DNA of 64,000 nucleotides from Sporosarcina luteola (GTDB lineage Bacteria; Bacillota; Bacilli; Bacillales_A; Planococcaceae), in contig NZ_JAMBOI010000001.1 of NCBI RefSeq assembly GCF_023715535.1, forward strand, positions 496,001-560,000. Reading direction: 5' to 3'. Of the stretch, positions 17,378-25,473 are shown in pieces (within the stretch, counting starts at the first letter, position 1; the number at the start of each line of letters is the position of its first letter). The translations under genes and the position numbers were made by a program. The notes beneath the pieces were generated by a model that worked only from the letters and a program-made list of their open reading frames with translations, had not been told where the DNA came from and did no database searches.

Positions 17378-17578
17378 ATGGGGGTTTTCCTTATGAATAA
17401 ACGACAGATCGAATCAGCAATCGCGGAATTGAAAATGGATTATATCAGCTTGCAAGGCGACGTGGAGAAACTGGAATCTACCGGGCACGCGGATTCCGTC
17501 CATAAAGCGGAGCAGCGCCTGGCCGCGATGGAAGAAAAATTGGCTGAACTGAACAAACAGCTTGCTGAGCTTTCTTGA
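17378..17578 (+). CDS. SE1832 family small coiled-coil protein
   Basis: This 66-residue protein is almost entirely heptad-patterned helix (IESAIAELKMDYISLQGDVEKLES and later AMEEKLAELNKQLAEL). It matches small SE1832-type proteins found across Staphylococcus and Bacillales, whose function is unknown. Two starts are plausible. ATG 17378 has AAGGAA five bases upstream. ATG 17393 has GGGGG eight bases upstream and gives the more typical MNKRQIE beginning. It starts only 9 bp after the SpsG-like gene and so is probably in the same transcript, which ends at the hairpin below. Confidence 0.78.
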   Translation: MGVFLMNKRQIESAIAELKMDYISLQGDVEKLESTGHADSVHKAEQRLAAMEEKLAELNKQLAELS

Positions 17579-17583
17579 ATAAA

Positions 17584-17630
17584 GAAAAGGCTGCCGACGA
17601 ACGGGATTCCTGTTCGTGGACAGCCTTTTT
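17584..17630. terminator. Bidirectional terminator between SE1832 gene and PLD gene
   Basis: AAAGGCTG...CAGCCTTT with an inner CGAACGG/CTGTTCG stem; T runs on both strands. Confidence 0.85.
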
Positions 17631-17634
17631 ACGT

Positions 17635-19092
17635 TTAATAGGTTGTCAGTTTCAGTAATTCCTGAAGGCGGTAGATGCCCCGTTGGAAGAATGTGAATCC
17701 ATCTTGGTACTCCTTGAAATCGAGTGTGTAGAGAGCATCTTCATTGTTCCAAAGACGGTCGAAATAGTCATCGATTTCAATTGACAGCTCGCTGTCGTTC
17801 AACGCGACGACCCTCAAATTCGCTTCGAGGTTGTAATTGTTCAGCGTCCGATCCGTCAAATTTGCAGAGCCGTTCGTTATATACGTTTCCTCCTTCGTCT
17901 GGACGACGACGAGCTTCGTATGGTATTGTCCGACGACCGTATTGTACCAACGGACATCAAGCTTCCCATCCGTCTCGTCCATCATCTTCTGAAGAACTGG
18001 ACGGTTCGGCAAGCCCGACTTCTCATTGCCGAACGAGTTTTCATTCGGATCCAAAATCATTTGGACATGGACGCCACGATTCGACGCATCGACAATCGCC
18101 TGCACGATATCGGGCATTGCAATGAAAAACATGCCCATTCGGATTGTATCGCCTGTTTGAGCTGCGGAAATATCACCGAGAAGCGCATCGTGGATCTTCT
18201 TTTCCGTCAAGTATTGGACTGCATAATCGCCGCCGTCAGAGTCCTCCTTGGCCTCCACACGCGGCAAGGAGCCGCCATTTGTATAGCGGACAACCGCCTC
18301 CTCCGCCTCTAAAATATCGTTCAAAATGCCTGCGCCTTTCACTTTCAAAGCGACATTGCCATGAAGGCCGCTCGCGTCATGCGGATTGCCTGACGTCACG
18401 ATTGCTGACTTGTCCGTCACCATCGTCTTCCGGTGGTTCGCTTTCACATTCAAAAGGATCATATAGGATCTCAGCGTCATTTTCGGCGCATTACTCGACA
18501 TCGCATTGGCGATCCAGCCTTCCTTCTCGAAATTCACAAAGCGGAAAATGGTCCGGTACAGCCCCGAATAGATAGGTGTCGAGTCCCGCAAATCATCAAG
18601 ATTGGTATAGACGACTTCAATGCCAGCGTCCTCCATTTGGCTGAACCATTTCGATTCATAAGAGCCGTAACCAGTATTGAGGGGGTCGGTAATAAAGATG
18701 ATAGGCATTTTCGGATGCTCTTTTTTCTTTTGAATCAATTTCTCCGTCAGCGTTTCCGAAATGTTGGGAAAGTCGATCTTTTCATCCGTATAATGGTCCA
18801 TGAGGAAGAAATCAAGGACGATGAACTCCTCCGCCTCGTCAATCATTTTATAGATTTCATCAAAGATGGAGAGCTCATGCACCATCCCATCGCCTTTTTT
18901 GTTTTGGGCGTACGTCAGGTCGGTGAGCATCTCAATATCGTCGGTCCAATGGATATCCCCCTTGTAATTCAGATTATCCGGGAGCGGTTTATATGTATGC
19001 CAAACAATCACACCTACATATAGGAATGTGAATAATAGGATGGCCATAAGGATGATCCATTTCGGACTCACCCATTTTTTCATTTTTTCCAT
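17635..19092 (-). CDS. Phospholipase D-superfamily membrane protein
   Basis: This 485-residue protein has one N-terminal membrane anchor (about 12-31) and two PLD catalytic half-sites. The first is complete: His220, Lys222, Asp227 (NHRKTMVTDK, then GNPHD). The second has His391 and Lys393 (YHTKLVVVQ), but the expected Asp is Gln398; the downstream NGSANLTDR is intact. The superfamily transfers phosphatidyl groups (cardiolipin synthesis, phospholipid cleavage) or cuts nucleic acid. The anchor and two-domain layout favour a phospholipid role at the outer face of the membrane. ATG 19092 is used. It lies alone between two terminators. The specific reaction is unknown. Confidence 0.8.
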   Translation of the reverse strand: MEKMKKWVSPKWIILMAILLFTFLYVGVIVWHTYKPLPDNLNYKGDIHWTDDIEMLTDLTYAQNKKGDGMVHELSIFDEIYKMIDEAEEFIVLDFFLMDHYTDEKIDFPNISETLTEKLIQKKKEHPKMPIIFITDPLNTGYGSYESKWFSQMEDAGIEVVYTNLDDLRDSTPIYSGLYRTIFRFVNFEKEGWIANAMSSNAPKMTLRSYMILLNVKANHRKTMVTDKSAIVTSGNPHDASGLHGNVALKVKGAGILNDILEAEEAVVRYTNGGSLPRVEAKEDSDGGDYAVQYLTEKKIHDALLGDISAAQTGDTIRMGMFFIAMPDIVQAIVDASNRGVHVQMILDPNENSFGNEKSGLPNRPVLQKMMDETDGKLDVRWYNTVVGQYHTKLVVVQTKEETYITNGSANLTDRTLNNYNLEANLRVVALNDSELSIEIDDYFDRLWNNEDALYTLDFKEYQDGFTFFQRGIYRLQELLKLTTY

Positions 19093-19152
19093 TCAATCAA
19101 CCCCGTATTCTACTTGCCATTACAAGTTCCCTTAACTGACTGGTTGCAAACT

Positions 19153-19185
19153 AAAAAATGCCCCTATTAATTAATAGAGGCATTC
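19153..19185 (-). terminator. Terminator of the ECF sigma gene
   Basis: On the minus strand AATGCCTCTATTAA pairs with TTAATAGGGGCATT, followed by TTTT. Confidence 0.85.
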
Positions 19186-19199
19186 CATTCATTATCGGT

Positions 19200-19745
19200 T
19201 TAAGCAGTGACGTATTCCCTCACTGTTGTGTCGTCCATCATTAATTCCTTCAAGTACTTCTTCGCACGGAACAGACGGGATTTCACTGTGCCGATCGATA
19301 CTTTCATCAACTCCGCGATTTCGATCAACGAATATTGGTAGACGTAAAAGTATTCGATTGTTGTCCGGTATATGCTGTCCAATTCGCCGATTTTCTGCTG
19401 CACCATGAGCTGGATGTCATTTTGTTCGATCAATTCGCTCGGTGTCATATTGTCGCTGGGAACCAAATCGAGTATCGGAACGTCCAATGTTTCAGGTTGG
19501 TTCATAACGTGTTTGCTTCTTCTGACATCCTTCCGGTAACGGTCGCGGAATGTGTTCATACAGATTGTCGTCAGCCAAGCTTTCATACGGTCTACACTAT
19601 CCATCTTTCCGCTGTAGCGGACAACCTTGACCCATACGTCTTGCATGAGGTCTTCAGCTTCCTCTTTATTGCGAGTCAATTTCAAACATAAATGATATAT
19701 GTAACGGCCATATTCGTCGTATAGCTCTGTCAAGTCGATTTTCAT
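19200..19745 (-). CDS. ECF-type RNA polymerase sigma factor
   Basis: This 181-residue sigma-70 family protein directs RNA polymerase to a specific promoter set. Region 2 spans about residues 8-75 (YDEYGRYIYHLCLKLTRNKEEAEDLMQDVWVKV, then the -10 recognition helix). Region 4 spans about 115-165 (FYVYQYSLIEIAELMKVSIGTVKSRLFRAKKYLKE) and contains the helix-turn-helix. ATG 19745 has GGAGG upstream; the longer frame to 19799 lacks one. No anti-sigma gene is adjacent on either side, which is unusual. Upstream lies a perfect 22-bp inverted repeat (19826-19847). It resembles SigX/SigW-group factors, but the exact group cannot be assigned. Confidence 0.9.
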   Translation of the reverse strand: MKIDLTELYDEYGRYIYHLCLKLTRNKEEAEDLMQDVWVKVVRYSGKMDSVDRMKAWLTTICMNTFRDRYRKDVRRSKHVMNQPETLDVPILDLVPSDNMTPSELIEQNDIQLMVQQKIGELDSIYRTTIEYFYVYQYSLIEIAELMKVSIGTVKSRLFRAKKYLKELMMDDTTVREYVTA

Positions 19746-19825
19746 GCGATAACTCCTCCGTTTTGTAACTGTTGTCCTCATTATCAAGGAATCTTCCATT
19801 ACAAACTATCGACTTGTCTTTCACT

Positions 19826-19847
19826 AAACTTACAAAGTTGTAAGTTT
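19826..19847. promoter_or_regulatory. Perfect 22-bp inverted repeat upstream of the ECF sigma gene
   Basis: AAACTTACAA, two bases (AG), TTGTAAGTTT: 10-bp arms with no mismatch. It lies 81 bp upstream of the sigma start and just after the preceding gene's terminator. There is no T run beside it, so an operator is more likely than a terminator. I cannot name the regulator. Confidence 0.65.
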
Positions 19848-19852
19848 CACTC

Positions 19853-19888
19853 AAAAAAACACCCCGCAATTAATCTGCGGGATGTTTT
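19853..19888 (-). terminator. Terminator overlapping the stop codon of the CNNM/CBS gene
   Basis: On the minus strand ACATCCCGCA pairs with TTGCGGGGTGT around a loop that contains the TAA stop, followed by seven T. Confidence 0.85.
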
Positions 19889-21129
19889 TGTTCAATTTCC
19901 TGATCATACCGTTTCGTGATTTTCATCTTGACGATGCGGCTGCGATCCATTTCCTCTATTTCGAAGTACAGGTTTTCGTATGTAAAACGTTCCCCTTCCT
20001 CGGGTACATGACCGAGCTCTTGCATGACGAATCCACCAATTGTTTCATGGTCTGTCGGCAATTCGACGTCGAGCAGGTCGATGGCATCGACAATTTCAAG
20101 TCGGCCATGACAGATGAGCAGGTCCTCGTTCTTTTCATAGACGAGCACTTCTTCATCGAAGTCGGTTTCATCCTCGATATCCTGCCCGATCATCTCTTCG
20201 ATAATATCCTCTTGTGTGACGATACCAAGCGTTCCGCCGTATTCATCGAGCACGATGGCCATATGTTTTTTATTCGCAAGCATAAGTTTGAACACTTTTT
20301 CGACACTTGCTGTCTGGACTACGAATAAAGGCTCTTCATCCATCAAATCGGCAAGCTTCTTATCCGGATGCATGGACCATTCAATCAACGTCTTCGAATA
20401 GAAAATCCCAACGACCTTGTCGATGCTTTCCTCGTAAATCGGGTAACGTGTATAGAAGTATTCCAATATCGTATCGCGTACTTCTTCGTACGTCGATTCG
20501 ATCGGCAGCCCGATCACATCGGTACGGTGTGTTTCCAGGACATCGGAGACGTCTTTTTCCGGAAAATCGAGAACGCCTTTCAACCGGAGCGATTCCTCCT
20601 GTTCGAATGTCCCTTCCGTCGAAGCGATGTCCACCATGGAACGGAGCTCTTCCTTCGTCAACGTAGCTTCCGTTACAGCACCTTTCGAAATGATACGAAC
20701 GAAGATGTTCGTGAATAAAGAGAGGAGAATCGTCAATGGCGTCAACAGTACGACCAGTATCGAAATCGTTGGCGCTACGACGTAGGCAATTCGATCAGCA
20801 AACGTCGCTGCAATCGTCTTCGGCAACACTTCCCCGAATACGATGAGCACGACCGTCAAAATCCCTGTCATAACCCCTACTTTTAAACCTCTATCGATTG
20901 CAATCATTGTGACGATTGTCGGCATCATAATATTTGCTACGTTGTTTCCTATTAGGATGGCCGTGATCATCCGGTCCGGCTTCGAAATCAAGTTTCTTAG
21001 CTTGATCGATTTCGGATCGCCTTGCTCAGCACGCAGCTGAACTTTCATGCGGTTGACCGCAGTAAGGGCCGTCTCACTCCCTGAAAGGAAGAACGACATA
21101 AGTAAAAAGAACCCTAGTGCTATAAACAA
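19870..21129 (-). CDS. Hemolysin-type CNNM/CBS-domain transporter (CorC-HlyC family)
   Basis: This 419-residue protein has four N-terminal membrane segments forming the CNNM domain, including the SGSETALTAVNRMKV motif near residue 15 and ILIGNNVANI. Two CBS domains follow (about 195-320), and a CorC/HlyC C-terminal domain with the DEYGGTLGIVTQEDIIEEMIGQI-like signature. Family members mediate or regulate Mg2+/Co2+ efflux at the cell membrane with nucleotide sensing through CBS. TTG 21129 was chosen because GGGAGGA precedes it by seven bases; a longer frame begins at 21180 but adds hydrophilic residues before the first membrane helix. It is divergent from the dipeptidase gene. Confidence 0.85.
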   Translation of the reverse strand: MFIALGFFLLMSFFLSGSETALTAVNRMKVQLRAEQGDPKSIKLRNLISKPDRMITAILIGNNVANIMMPTIVTMIAIDRGLKVGVMTGILTVVLIVFGEVLPKTIAATFADRIAYVVAPTISILVVLLTPLTILLSLFTNIFVRIISKGAVTEATLTKEELRSMVDIASTEGTFEQEESLRLKGVLDFPEKDVSDVLETHRTDVIGLPIESTYEEVRDTILEYFYTRYPIYEESIDKVVGIFYSKTLIEWSMHPDKKLADLMDEEPLFVVQTASVEKVFKLMLANKKHMAIVLDEYGGTLGIVTQEDIIEEMIGQDIEDETDFDEEVLVYEKNEDLLICHGRLEIVDAIDLLDVELPTDHETIGGFVMQELGHVPEEGERFTYENLYFEIEEMDRSRIVKMKITKRYDQEIEQKHPAD

Positions 21130-21297
21130 AAGTGATTCCTCCCGGAGTTTCTGTACTTCAACAGTTCGTTCATTTAGCAACTTTTACATATCATCATAAC
21201 ATACTCATAGCAAATCCGTCCTTTTGAATAACTTGATTCCTATCAACATGATATAATACTTTCATTCACGAAATAATTTTGAAATGAGGGATTCACT

Positions 21298-22695
21298 ATG
21301 AGTCAGTTGGAGAAATTAGATACGTACTTCACATCCAAACGTGAAGAGCATTTGGAGCAATTGATAGATTTCCTTCGTATTCCTAGCATCAGTGCTTTGT
21401 CAGAGCATAAGTCTGATATGCAGAAAGCAGCTGAATGGTTGAAGGATTCATTCCGCCAGGCGGGGCTTGAAAACCTGTCGATCGATGAGACGGAAGGACA
21501 TCCCGTCGTCTATGGGGACTGGCTCCATGCGGAGGGCAAACCGACAATCCTGTTTTATGGGCACTACGACGTACAACCCGTCGACCCGTTGAACCTGTGG
21601 GAAAGCGGCCCGTTCGAACCGGAAGTACGCGACAATAAATTGTATGCACGCGGGGCGAGTGATGACAAAGGCCAAGTGTTCATGCATATCAAAGCGGTCG
21701 AAGCGCTTATGAATGAAAACGGAAGCTTGCCTGTGAACGTCAAATTCATCATTGAAGGTGAAGAGGAAATCGGCAGTCCGAACCTCGAGAAATATATCGA
21801 GGAGAATAAAGAGAAATTGGCGGCCGATATTATCGTCATTTCCGACACGGGCATGTACGGACCTGGAAAGCCAGCGATCTGTTACGGATTGCGGGGACTT
21901 GCCGGCGTCCAGATTGACGTCAAAGGCGCGAAAGGCGATTTGCATTCAGGCATTTACGGAGGCGGTGTGCAAAATCCAATCCACGCGATTTCGGAAATCC
22001 TTGCGTCATTCCATGATAAGGAAGGGACGATTGCGGTCGACGGTTTTTACGAGGATGTACGTCCGTTAGCGGATGAAGAACGTGCTGCGTACGAAGCACT
22101 TAACTTCGACGAGGATGCATTGAAGCAGGAAATCGGCGTCGGCGAGCTATTCGGCGAAAAAGGCTATTCGTACTTGGAGCGGACATGGACACGCCCCACT
22201 TTGGAAGTCAATGGCGTCTTTGGCGGCTTCTCAGGAGAAGGCATCAAAACCGTATTGCCATCCGAAGCCGGCGCAAAAATCACTTGCCGTCTCGTTCCCG
22301 ACCAGAATCCGGAGGACATCATCAAGAAATTGAAGGCTCATATCGAAAAGCATAAACCTGCCGGCGTATCGGTGACGGTGAGCGAGTTCGATAAAGGGAA
22401 GCCTTTCATCACGCCTTTCGATCATCCAGCCATCCAAGCGGCAGGAAAATCTTATGAGAAAGTATATGATGTGCCGACCGCTTTTACGCGAATGGGCGGG
22501 TCGATTCCGATCGTGGCGGCATTCGATGAAATTTTGAATTTACCAGTTGTCCTTATGGGATTCGGCCTGTCGAGCGAGAATTTCCATGCGCCTAACGAGC
22601 ATTTCCATTTGGAGAACTTCGATAAAGGCTTGCGCGTTATTGGAGATTATTATTATGAGCTAGCGCAGTTTTCGAAGGATGATTTGAAGAAGTAA
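21298..22695 (+). CDS. M20-family dipeptidase
   Basis: This 465-residue cytoplasmic metallopeptidase hydrolyses di- or small peptides with two zinc ions. The ligands are visible: His89 and Asp91 in FYGHYDVQP, Asp122 in RGASDDKGQ, Glu155-Glu156 in IEGEEEIGS (general base and bridging ligand), and a late His near GLSSENFHAPNEH. The dimerisation insert lies between. The organisation matches the M20 dipeptidase clade (ArgE/DapE/CNDP-like) rather than PepT or PepV; its exact substrate is unknown. AATGAGGGATTCACT precedes ATG 21298. Its 3' side runs straight into array D with no terminator before it, so the array probably lies in its 3' untranslated region. Confidence 0.88.
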   Translation: MSQLEKLDTYFTSKREEHLEQLIDFLRIPSISALSEHKSDMQKAAEWLKDSFRQAGLENLSIDETEGHPVVYGDWLHAEGKPTILFYGHYDVQPVDPLNLWESGPFEPEVRDNKLYARGASDDKGQVFMHIKAVEALMNENGSLPVNVKFIIEGEEEIGSPNLEKYIEENKEKLAADIIVISDTGMYGPGKPAICYGLRGLAGVQIDVKGAKGDLHSGIYGGGVQNPIHAISEILASFHDKEGTIAVDGFYEDVRPLADEERAAYEALNFDEDALKQEIGVGELFGEKGYSYLERTWTRPTLEVNGVFGGFSGEGIKTVLPSEAGAKITCRLVPDQNPEDIIKKLKAHIEKHKPAGVSVTVSEFDKGKPFITPFDHPAIQAAGKSYEKVYDVPTAFTRMGGSIPIVAAFDEILNLPVVLMGFGLSSENFHAPNEHFHLENFDKGLRVIGDYYYELAQFSKDDLKK

Positions 22696-22717
22696 ATAGG
22701 ATGGGCGGCGGCTTGCT

Positions 22718-23015
22718 TTGAGCGCGAAGGCTCGAATTTTGAGCGCGAGGCGGCTTGCTTTGGGCGCGAAAGCGAATTCTTGAGCGCAGAGCAGCCTGCC
22801 TTGAGCGCGAAAGCGAGTTCTTGAGCGCAGAGCAACTTGCCTTGAGCGCGATAGCGAGTTCTTGAGCGCAGAGCAACTTGCCTTGAGCGCGAAAGCGAGT
22901 TCTTGAGCGCAGAGCAGCTTGCCTTGAGCGCGGAAGCGAGTTCTTGAGCGCAGAGCAACTTGCCTTGAGCGCGGAAGCGGAATCTTGAGCGCGGGGCAGC
23001 TTGCTTTGAGCGCTG
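22718..23015 (+). repeat. Phased array D: 15 TTGAGCGCG cores alternating 20 and 21 bp
   Basis: Cores begin at 22718, 22739, 22760, 22780, 22801, 22821, 22842, 22862, 22883, 22903, 22924, 22944, 22965, 22985 and 23006. Two spacer types alternate (roughly AAAGCGAGTTC and AGAGCAACTTGCC), giving a 41-bp higher-order unit as in array C but with different spacer sequence. All three minus-strand frames stay open across it because the core has no stop; those frames are not genes. It fills the convergent gap 22696-23030. Confidence 0.95.
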
Positions 23016-23030
23016 AACTCCTTCATTACA

Positions 23031-23083
23031 AAAATAGAGCTGTCTCAGAGAGTCATTTGTCGACTTTCTGGACAGCTCTTTTC
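23031..23083. terminator. Bidirectional terminator after array D
   Basis: GAGCTGTC pairs with GACAGCTC, with an inner AGTC/GACT stem and A/T runs on both sides. It can end the nitroreductase transcript and the dipeptidase transcript that has crossed array D. Confidence 0.85.
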
Positions 23084-23677
23084 TTATTCCTCTACCTGTG
23101 CGTCTTCCTTGCCATAAAACGTGACGATGTCTTCAAGCGGCGTGCGTACACGGTTTTTTGGAATATCGTCGTAATAGCCGAATTGCAGCATGCTGATGAT
23201 CCGCTCGCCCGGCTTCACACCTAGCTCTTCACGGAATTTCGGATTGTCGATGAATGGCGGTGTTTTCCAGCACGTCCCGATTCCCTGGTCCCATGCAAGA
23301 AGCATCGCATTTTGAATCAACGCGCTTGCCGCTGCAAAATCTTCCATCCTCTCTTTCTGGCGTACATCCTCTTTCACGACGACGAAAACGACGGCGCCGG
23401 GAGCGCGGAATTTCTTCATTTGCTTCTCCAAGTCCTCTTCGGACAACTCTTTCCACTTAGGAACGCCATATTCCTTTAGGACATCCTGGAACTTGACGTA
23501 TTCCTGGTTAGCCGCAACGATGAAGCGCCATGGATTGCGTAAGCCATGGTTCGGCGCCCATCTAGCGTCTTCCAAGACGGACATTATATTTTCAAGATCG
23601 ACCGGCTGCCCATTAAAGTTTTTAACCGAGCGCCGGTTAATGATTGCTTCTCTTACCGAAAGTGCCTGTTCATTCAT
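23084..23677 (-). CDS. Nitroreductase family protein
   Basis: This 197-residue FMN-dependent oxidoreductase reduces nitro, quinone or related substrates with NAD(P)H. The N-terminal AIINRRSVKNFNGQPVDLENI motif (RRSxRxF type, FMN phosphate binding, about 11-31), the ARWAPNHGLRNPWRFIV segment (about 38-54), and the C-terminal MLQFGYYDD strand are typical of the YdjA/YfhC-like small nitroreductases. ATG 23677 is preceded by AAGGGGAG. It is a single gene converging on the dipeptidase. The substrate is unknown. Confidence 0.87.
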   Translation of the reverse strand: MNEQALSVREAIINRRSVKNFNGQPVDLENIMSVLEDARWAPNHGLRNPWRFIVAANQEYVKFQDVLKEYGVPKWKELSEEDLEKQMKKFRAPGAVVFVVVKEDVRQKERMEDFAAASALIQNAMLLAWDQGIGTCWKTPPFIDNPKFREELGVKPGERIISMLQFGYYDDIPKNRVRTPLEDIVTFYGKEDAQVEE

Positions 23678-23858
23678 AACTATGAACTCCCCTTTGTATC
23701 ATACTGACGACCATTATACACGATAAGCAAGCGATTAGGGAAATCCTCGTCAGTTTCATTGATCTTCCAAATTATTTAATTCTATTTGTATTCCGTAGGA
23801 TTACTTTCTATAGTATAGTAATGAAAGAAGCGAATGTTTAGAAAAGGATGACTGCCAA

Positions 23859-24704
23859 ATGAGAAAAAAGCCGATAGCATGGATAACAGACAGTACTGCC
23901 TATATTTCAGAAGGACTGAAAAATCACCCTGATTTCTATTCGATTCCGTTGAATATACATTTCGGGGAAGAGCAATTTGTAGATGGTGTCGACCTGACGC
24001 CAGCGCAATTATACGAAAATATTAAAAACGCAACAGAGTTTCCAAAGACGTCCCAACCGTCAGCCGGTGAATTTGCCGAGCAGTTCAAAAAAATTGCGGA
24101 AAACTATGAGCAAGCAATCGCCATCCACGTCTCAGCCAAGTTGAGCGGCACTCTCTCCTCTTCCATGGCGGGCGCTGATATCGCGGGCTTCCCTATCACC
24201 TTCATCGATTCCCTCTCCCTGTCATACGGGATCACCGGGTTGATTGAGAAAGGGATGGAATTGCAAAATGAAGGAGCATCCGTACCGGAAATAAAAGAAC
24301 AGCTCGAAAAAATGACGTCGACATTGAAGAACTTCATTTACATCGGCCAATTGGAACAGTTGTACAAAGGCGGCCGGATGAGCGGTGTCCAATTTTTCCT
24401 CGGCAGCTTGTTGAAAGTGAAGCCGATCATCCAAATCACGTCTGATGGGAGATTAGAAGCAATTGATAAAGTCCGTTCGGAAAAAAAAGCGCTGCAGTAT
24501 TTAGTCGATAAGGTTGCAGAAGGCCATCCGAAAGGCAAAGGCAATGTGTATTTAATGCAAGGCAATGTACCGGAACAGGCAGAGCAATTGAAAGATTTGA
24601 TTCTCAGCCAAGTGCCGGGGCTTAGCGTGGAAATCGGCGACATCAGCTCCACCCTCGCCGTTCATGCAGGCGAAGGGACAATCGCCATGTTGTGGTATGA
24701 CTAA
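23859..24704 (+). CDS. DegV family fatty-acid-binding protein
   Basis: This 281-residue protein is a DegV/FakB-like lipid-binding protein. It has the N-terminal ITDSTAYIS (about 9-17), the FPKTSQPSAGEF loop (about 65-76) that contacts the fatty-acid carboxylate, the SAKLSGTLSSS motif (about 91-101), and the GRMSG loop (about 172-176). FakB proteins present fatty acids to the kinase FakA for phosphorylation and entry into phospholipid synthesis; DegV members without a proven partner are assumed to do the same. GGATG-type spacing precedes ATG 23859. It is a single gene with a terminator shared with the convergent amidase-like gene. Confidence 0.88.
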   Translation: MRKKPIAWITDSTAYISEGLKNHPDFYSIPLNIHFGEEQFVDGVDLTPAQLYENIKNATEFPKTSQPSAGEFAEQFKKIAENYEQAIAIHVSAKLSGTLSSSMAGADIAGFPITFIDSLSLSYGITGLIEKGMELQNEGASVPEIKEQLEKMTSTLKNFIYIGQLEQLYKGGRMSGVQFFLGSLLKVKPIIQITSDGRLEAIDKVRSEKKALQYLVDKVAEGHPKGKGNVYLMQGNVPEQAEQLKDLILSQVPGLSVEIGDISSTLAVHAGEGTIAMLWYD

Positions 24705-24752
24705 ATATAAGCGTTGATCGTACGGAGTCTAAATGAAACAAATGGATAACGT

Positions 24753-24795
24753 AAAAAAAGACGGAACGCCTGAATGAATGGCTCCGTCTTTTTTC
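24753..24795. terminator. Bidirectional terminator between degV-like and amidase-like genes
   Basis: AAAGACGGA pairs with TCCGTCTTT, with A and T runs on the flanks. Confidence 0.85.
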
Positions 24796-24798
24796 GCT

Positions 24799-25332
24799 TC
24801 ACGAGAATTGGTCATTGATTTTAAAAAAGACATACTTCGCATTTTCCCGCCATGCATAGGAGTCTTTATAATCCCATGTCCGATGATACGCATCATACGT
24901 ATGAGCATTGACAAGAGGCATAGCGCCGTCCTTCGCCGTGACGATCGTTGTATGGTCGAATCGTCCGTCCCCTTGGAAGTCATAGCAAATGACGTCACCG
25001 AGATCTAGTTCCTCAGGCGAAGAGACTTGTCGTGCGGTCAATCCCTTCTTGGAACCCGCCAAATACCATCGCATTGAATGTGCAACCGACCAACTGAAGC
25101 TCCACGTCCCCCCTTGTAGCCACCAGCCACGTTCACGGTTCGGATACCCATACATCGGCGCCCCGCCAGCGCGCAGACATTGTGAAATAAAACTCGTACA
25201 GTCGACATCAAATGAAGGATAGGCCGGATTCCTGCGATTCCACCATTCATCCGCATACCGGACCGCCGCTCCCCGGTTATACAATTTATGAACACCCCCG
25301 TGTCTCATCGTATGAAAACGGGCGGTTCGCAA
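24799..25332 (-). CDS. Short Amidase_6-type (putative cell-wall amidase) domain protein
   Basis: This protein of about 177 residues or fewer carries a domain recognisable as the Bacillus amidase_6 family: [38 protein letters not shown] (Cys nucleophile context), then [18 protein letters not shown], and [21 protein letters not shown] (His context). Cys, His and the general NlpC/P60-like order are present. Relatives usually have a signal peptide and an N-terminal extension of 100 or more residues. Here an in-frame TGA lies just upstream and the neighbouring gene is only 141 bp away, so only the domain exists. The start is uncertain (TTG 25332, ATG 25308 or GTG 25296). No secretion signal is seen, so it may be a reduced or decaying version. 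Confidence 0.7.
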   Translation of the reverse strand: MRTARFHTMRHGGVHKLYNRGAAVRYADEWWNRRNPAYPSFDVDCTSFISQCLRAGGAPMYGYPNRERGWWLQGGTWSFSWSVAHSMRWYLAGSKKGLTARQVSSPEELDLGDVICYDFQGDGRFDHTTIVTAKDGAMPLVNAHTYDAYHRTWDYKDSYAWRENAKYVFFKINDQFS

Positions 25333-25473
25333 TGCACATATAGTGGTTCAGTATCTTCATCTCATAGTAAATAGGTCTAATGGGTACAGTGTTCACACCA
25401 GATTTCCGGACAGGTCTACATGAAGCCCTTTAGGATTGAAAGGAATATCATCATAAGAACTTATATCATCTTC

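Noticed and set aside
22637..23026. Open frames across array D (RSRQAALRSRT-like protein)
   Set aside because: All three minus-strand frames are open simply because the repeated unit lacks stops; there is no ribosome site and composition is purely repeat driven.
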